Made by a program: the position numbers and the translations under genes. Shown here one piece after another: positions 59,967-64,000 of a stretch of 64,000 nt of DNA. The number at the start of each line of letters is the position of its first letter. The stretch's first letter is position 1. This stretch comes from Gonapodya prolifera JEL478 (Eukaryota > Monoblepharomycota > Monoblepharidomycetes > Monoblepharidales > Gonapodyaceae). The notes under the pieces were generated by a model, which made no database searches, was not told the DNA's origin, and worked only from the letters and a program-made list of their open reading frames with translations. The stretch spans positions 69,676 through 133,675 of the forward strand of contig KQ965790.1 of NCBI GenBank assembly GCA_001574975.1, read 5' to 3'.

Positions 59967-61385
59967 CTACTCAGACCAGTCGATCCAGCGCGTGTTACCC
60001 GCCTTGTTCGAGAACGGGAACTTGAAAACGCGGTCCACACTTTTGTATGGTGCGTACTCCTTCTCAGTAAGCACTTTCGTGACATTCTGGGCCCATGCGG
60101 CTTCGTCGGCTCCTGGGCCGTACGATCCGTACACAGCCATAAACGTTAGGTTGTTGATGCGCGGATCACTGTCCTGCCATTTAATGTACCCCGACACGGT
60201 GTCGTCGAAGAATGTGTTCGCGAAAATGGATTTATGTTGCGCGTTCTATGTGAAGTATGTGCCCAGTCAGTGATTGGAACCAGGGCGTTCAAACATAAGT
60301 GCTACCCACCCATGGTCGCCCCAGAGGACATTTCCCCTTGATATCGAGTGTCGCGTTCGCTTTCCGGACTTCCGAGTCAACGATGTAAACGCCATACATG
60401 TTGGTGAAGGTCGTGTTGGTGCCCTTCCAAGCAGTGATGCCCCCTCCGCATCCGCGAAGAGAAAGAAGACTCGATTGGATCCAGAGGGTACCGAACCCGT
60501 ATAAGAAGTCAGTTTGACCTGCAATAATGCTGTCGTAGATGTACGTGTTTCCAATCTTTCCAATGTAGACCTACGGCGAGGCAACATAAGTTAATGGTGC
60601 GGGGTAGCCGAAACCTATGACTTGCATCTCACAGTGTCTTGGTAGCTGTAGAAGCCGCAATGATAGAAACTAGCGTTTGCGTAGCTCACGCTGAGAGCAA
60701 GAGATGGACCGGCAGTGAAAGGACTGCGGGTGGGTCGAGTGGTGTTCAGCCATATGCCAGCGGTATGCAATGACTGCAACATACCGGTAGAAGTTCTCAA
60801 AATCAACTGCAGAATGCGAAAGTTGGGTGAGTATTTTGTCCAAAAAGCGGTGCATCTGTTCTGATACCAACTGTTGTACGCCCGGAAATCCTCGTTCCCC
60901 ATCGGGGTTCCGTCCGGAACTGCGAAGCCTGTGGGCCCCTTCCCAGTCAAGGATGCGTTCAAGGTTGGCGCGACGGTTAAAACCGACGTGTAAGCATTGT
61001 CGAAGGTGCTGTTGGTGATTCCGGCTGTCGCATTGTTCCAATACACCTTCACCAAGTTGCGGCATGACGATTGCGGAGACAGTGTTTGCCCAAGAAGCGT
61101 TATGGGTGCACGGCGAGTTACGTTAACTTGTTCGGTGTAGATACCGGGGAGAACCAGAATGGTTGCCGGAGTAGTGAGGTTTGCAATCGAAGCGACAGCC
61201 GCTTGGATTGACGAGAAAACATTCTTGCCGGTGGCGTTAGACTGTGACACCACTAAGGTCCCTGGGGGACACCCCTCCAAAGGGTCGAGTGTGGGAGATT
61301 GGCACCGCACACGGTTGTAGGAGTGCCCGAGTGTCGCGATTGGGAGCGCTAGCAGCAGCGCGAGAAGGATCGGAAATTTCGGCAT
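59967..61385 (-). CDS. Secreted pectin methylesterase (CE8)
   Basis: The enzyme demethylates pectin in plant cell walls. ATG 61385 starts a signal peptide (MPKFPILLALLLALPIATLG). Family motifs follow: NVFSSIQAAVASIANLT, ILVLPGIYTEQVNVTRRAPI, YHCGFYSYQDT with the first catalytic Asp, and IIAGQTDFLYGFGTLWIQSS with the second Asp in DFLYG (DFIFG in most members). The arginine motif LGRPW appears near 60300, followed by GYIKWQDSDPRINNLTF. Introns are near 60245-60305, 60565-60630 and 60780-60840, plus one short upstream. Several Asn-X-Ser/Thr sites suggest glycosylation. It ends NTRWIDWSE at 59967. Such genes are common in plant-associated or plant-debris fungi. Confidence 0.9.
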
Positions 61386-61975
61386 GATTGTATCCCGGTG
61401 GCAGACTCATGGTCCTTTATGTCCGTCCGAGACCTTTGTCTCCTACCTGATGAAGCATCAAAAAATGCCCGACTGCCTGCCAAGGCGATTTTCGCAACAG
61501 CCCGTCCGCTCCTCTCCCAAGAAGTTTCGCAAATGTGTATCGTAAATCAAAAAATATGTCTCGCGGTGCGCGTAGCATATGATCGTGGGAGCAACACAAG
61601 CAGGTTCCGAATTGTGCACGCGAGGTCAAACCCATCTTCCGTCAATCGGACAAGAGCCCAAGTGTAGGATTGGCGCTTCCAACCGCTTTCAAGCTCGGAT
61701 TGGACTTTGATCGATCCGATCCCAGTGACAAGATGTGTGCTGTCATAATGGCAGTTCTGACGGATTATCTAATTGAACACGCCCTTGAATGGTCTAAGTT
61801 GTAGCTTACTGGTATCATTATTCTCTTGTGATTTCGCTTCTGTGTGATTTTGAAAAGGGCCGAGAACAACCAGATTCACAATTGCGAAACTAGGAATTTC
61901 TAAAATTAGTATAGCTTAAAGCATTTATAGCTTTAGTACACTCGCCCACAATCATTCACCAGTTCTCCAAACGCC
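61386..61975. other. Intergenic region between divergent genes
   Basis: About 590 bp upstream of the pectinesterase (minus) and TFIIB (plus). No gene is seen; it is probably two promoters. Confidence 0.45.
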
Positions 61976-63382
61976 ATGTTCGCACTATCTGCATCAGACC
62001 GCTTCTTGCAAGAACAGATGAAGGCTATGAATGAGACGGTGGCTCTTCAGGATACCGTTGAAGAGCACAGCGACGATGTCGAGGAGGCGAGGGTGAGATT
62101 TGGTGACCTACAAGTTCGGTTCCAATGCAAGTACTGCAAGGACCCAGTTCCGAACATTGTTGAAGATTTGAAGGGAGGAATGCTCTGCTGTGGGCGGTGT
62201 GGTGAGTGTCACAGGAAGCGGAGAACGTGCTGGCGCATTTGCATGGTTTGATTGGCGTATCAAGGGTACGTGTACGTCACGAGGCTACTCGACAGCGGAG
62301 CAGAGTGGCGCAACTTTGCTGATGAAGGACAGGACAAGTCTCGTGTCGGTGAGTGCCTTGCATCCGCCCTTGACTGTTCTGCTCCAAAGCGAAGCTGGGC
62401 ACAGGAGGTCCAAGCAATCACCTTTCCGGCCCCAATCACTTGGACGCTACGAGCATTGGCACGTTGTGTAGTGACAAAGGCCTCGTGAAGGCGCAGAGAA
62501 CCCTCGAGACCCATGTATCAGACAAAGACGCTCTTCGCGACATCGATACGATTTGCGGGCGGATGGGACTTCCACAGTATGTCGCAGACCACGCAAAGCG
62601 TGTTTATGCACAAGCGACAGACATGAAAATTCGGGGAAAGGTATCATCTCATCGTTTCGCTTCACCACAATTCTTTACACCTCAATCTAGACTGTGGAGG
62701 CCAAAATTGGAGCGTGCTTATATCTTGCATGTGGTGCTGCTAAGCTCAAAAGACCGTTCGAAGCACTCGCTCCTGTAGTTGGAGCAGATATTAAGTCAAT
62801 TGCGAGGGTGAGTTGTTCGGAACTTGCGAACATCAATAACATCGCTCACGGGAGCACAGGTGTGTCGGGCCATTATGAAGAAAACTGCTCCCCAAACGAA
62901 TGTGAACGTGCGCACACACCTTCAAGATGGTACAGAGCTGAGGAACCAAATCGAGGCCGTTGTAAATCAGCTCGCGCTTCCCTACAAAATTGCAAAAGCT
63001 GCATCGGATCTAGCGATTGAAGTCAAGAAAAGCGAGATCCTGACTGGGCGTCACATCAAAACGATTATTGCAGCCTGTGTGTTCACAGTTTGCAGCGAAT
63101 CGACCATCTCAGCATTCAGGAAAGGTGCACGTGAGATTGCTCAAGTAGGTCACCATTTCCGTTTTGCGCATTGGTCTCTAGCATTGGAGGCGATCTGGGG
63201 CTCGCGAGTCAATTTTTGTTCCTCTGTTGGAGAATGGAAGCTGATGTTTACGTTCGCCTTTCCCACCCCTTGTGGTGAAGCTGTGCGGATGCGTCGAGAG
63301 TACCATCCACAGTGCGCACAAGATTATTCGCGAGAACCGCGAAAGCGCTAAGCGAGCGGCGGGGTTGGACGGGGTGATGTGA
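61976..63382 (+). CDS. SUA7: Transcription initiation factor TFIIB
   Basis: TFIIB bridges TBP and RNA polymerase II. ATG 61976 begins MFALSASDRFLQEQMKAMNE. An N-terminal zinc ribbon is seen as QCKYCKDPVPNIVEDLKGG, then CCGRCG before an intron, then YVYVTRLLDSGAEWRNFADE and GQDKSRVG, the usual B-reader region. The two cyclin folds follow: LETHVSDKDALRDIDTICGR, HAKRVYAQATDMKIRGK, EAKIGACLYLACGAAKLKR, then QIEAVVNQLALPYKIAKAAS, EILTGRHIKTIIAACVFTVC and SAFRKGAREIAQ. The last exon gives VESTIHSAHKIIRENRESAK and ends GLDGVM with TGA 63380-63382. At least five introns occur. The N-terminal extension before the zinc ribbon (about 40 residues) is longer than usual. Confidence 0.9.
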
Positions 63383-63617
63383 CATTTGGCGAAGTTGAAG
63401 GATTATTGGAAGAAGATACACAAATTTCCTTGTATTAATCTGCATAATCAATAAGATGTTCTTTGAAATTACTGTAATGTAACAGCTTGTGAAGAAGAAG
63501 TTCAACGAATGCAGTGCTTCAGTCCAGTTTCATCACACGAGGGAAATTCCGCGTCCGGTAACCCCATTCAATTGCGCGACAGACTGGGACACAGCGGTCT
63601 GGGTACCGACTAAAGCG

Positions 63618-64000
63618 ATGATCTGGCCTGTCATTTTGGCGATTGTCTTCGTCGCGCTGGTGACTGTCTGCATCTTGTGGTACTTGGGCGACAATGTTTC
63701 CGCAGCCCGTGATGCCGAAGGCATTCGTGGACCAGTTCAGTCTGAAGGAAAGGTGCGCTGGTATGCGCAACTCACAGCCTTCCTTGGATGGTTCTTCCCC
63801 TTCTGCGTTCCCCTGTTGCTACCGATCGATTTAGCCTCTGTAAGCTCTTTCAATGGTTTATTGCACGGAACCCCCAAGATAAAGATGCATATTTTCTTCA
63901 GGCTCTCTATCGACTGAGGTGCGCTGATGAAATTGGCAACTCAACCAACGTTGCGGTGTCGGCGATGCCACAAGCGTTGGACTTTCGAACGTTCAACTCT
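63618..64000 (+). CDS. LMBR1-family membrane protein, 5' part only
   Basis: LMBR1-domain proteins are multi-pass membrane proteins; LMBD1 and LMBD2 members act in cobalamin export from lysosomes and in receptor signalling respectively. ATG 63618 begins a first helix (MIWPVILAIVFVALVTVCIL). The next segment RWYAQLTAFLGWFFPFCVPL then LLPIDLAS is the family hallmark. After an intron (near 63839-63900) it continues ALYRLRC and, after another, towards the right edge. The rest lies outside the window. LMBD2 is the more likely group, because LMBD1 proteins differ at the first helix pair, but this is tentative. Confidence 0.7.

Overview
The window is eukaryotic nuclear DNA from a fungus, most likely an early-diverging (chytrid-type, zoosporic) lineage. 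Genes are dense and sit on both strands. They are cut by many short GT-AG introns (about 50-80 nt), which I placed by following conserved protein families across frame changes. Fungal affinity comes from MTC6, SPO7, AIM6, an RSC7/Swp82 domain, an ADCK1/MCP2-type kinase and hevein-type chitin binding. A P2X-type ATP-gated channel and a probable MMACHC (CblC) cobalamin-trafficking protein point away from Dikarya, because both are typical of animals and basal eukaryotes. The placement is an inference, not a species call. Two N bases (10330, 11191) show it is a draft assembly.

Layout. 1-9 kb: flavin monooxygenase (minus, runs off the left edge), MYST histone acetyltransferase, MTC6-like membrane glycoprotein, Amt/Mep ammonium transporter. 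9-13.3 kb: an unresolved minus-strand coding remnant, a C-rich hypothetical gene, and a glyoxylate/hydroxypyruvate reductase. 13.9-17.4 kb: a many-exon Rec8/Rad21 kleisin. 18-20 kb: an ankyrin-repeat gene with two frameshifts. 21-26.7 kb: complex I NDUFS7, the MMACHC-like protein, ADCK1-like kinase. 26.8-29.2 kb: a divergent pair of secreted proteins (chitin-binding CBM18 and CHRD). 29.3-33.6 kb: WRN-type exonuclease, an unknown conserved protein, SPO7. 34.7-42 kb: SCPx-type thiolase, guanine deaminase, AIM6-like phosphodiesterase, enoyl-CoA isomerase. 42-48.6 kb: one very long, mostly disordered protein. 49.8-54.7 kb: an AT-hook/RSC7/PHD-finger remodeler subunit and an EVE-domain protein. 54.8-64 kb: P2X-like channel, 3-ketoacyl-CoA reductase, WDR5/Swd3, pectin methylesterase, TFIIB, and the start of an LMBR1-family membrane protein.

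Functional themes. Chromatin and transcription: MYST HAT, kleisin, RSC7-PHD, EVE, WDR5, TFIIB. Lipid metabolism: thiolase, enoyl-CoA isomerase, ketoacyl reductase, SPO7, ADCK1. Secretion and the cell surface: CBM18, CHRD, AIM6, pectinesterase, MTC6. These are scattered eukaryotic genes, not an operon, and I saw no mobile element, CRISPR array or virus-derived gene. The most notable items are the RSC7-AT-hook-PHD fusion, the P2X channel, the MMACHC-like gene and the giant disordered protein with a small folded C-terminus.
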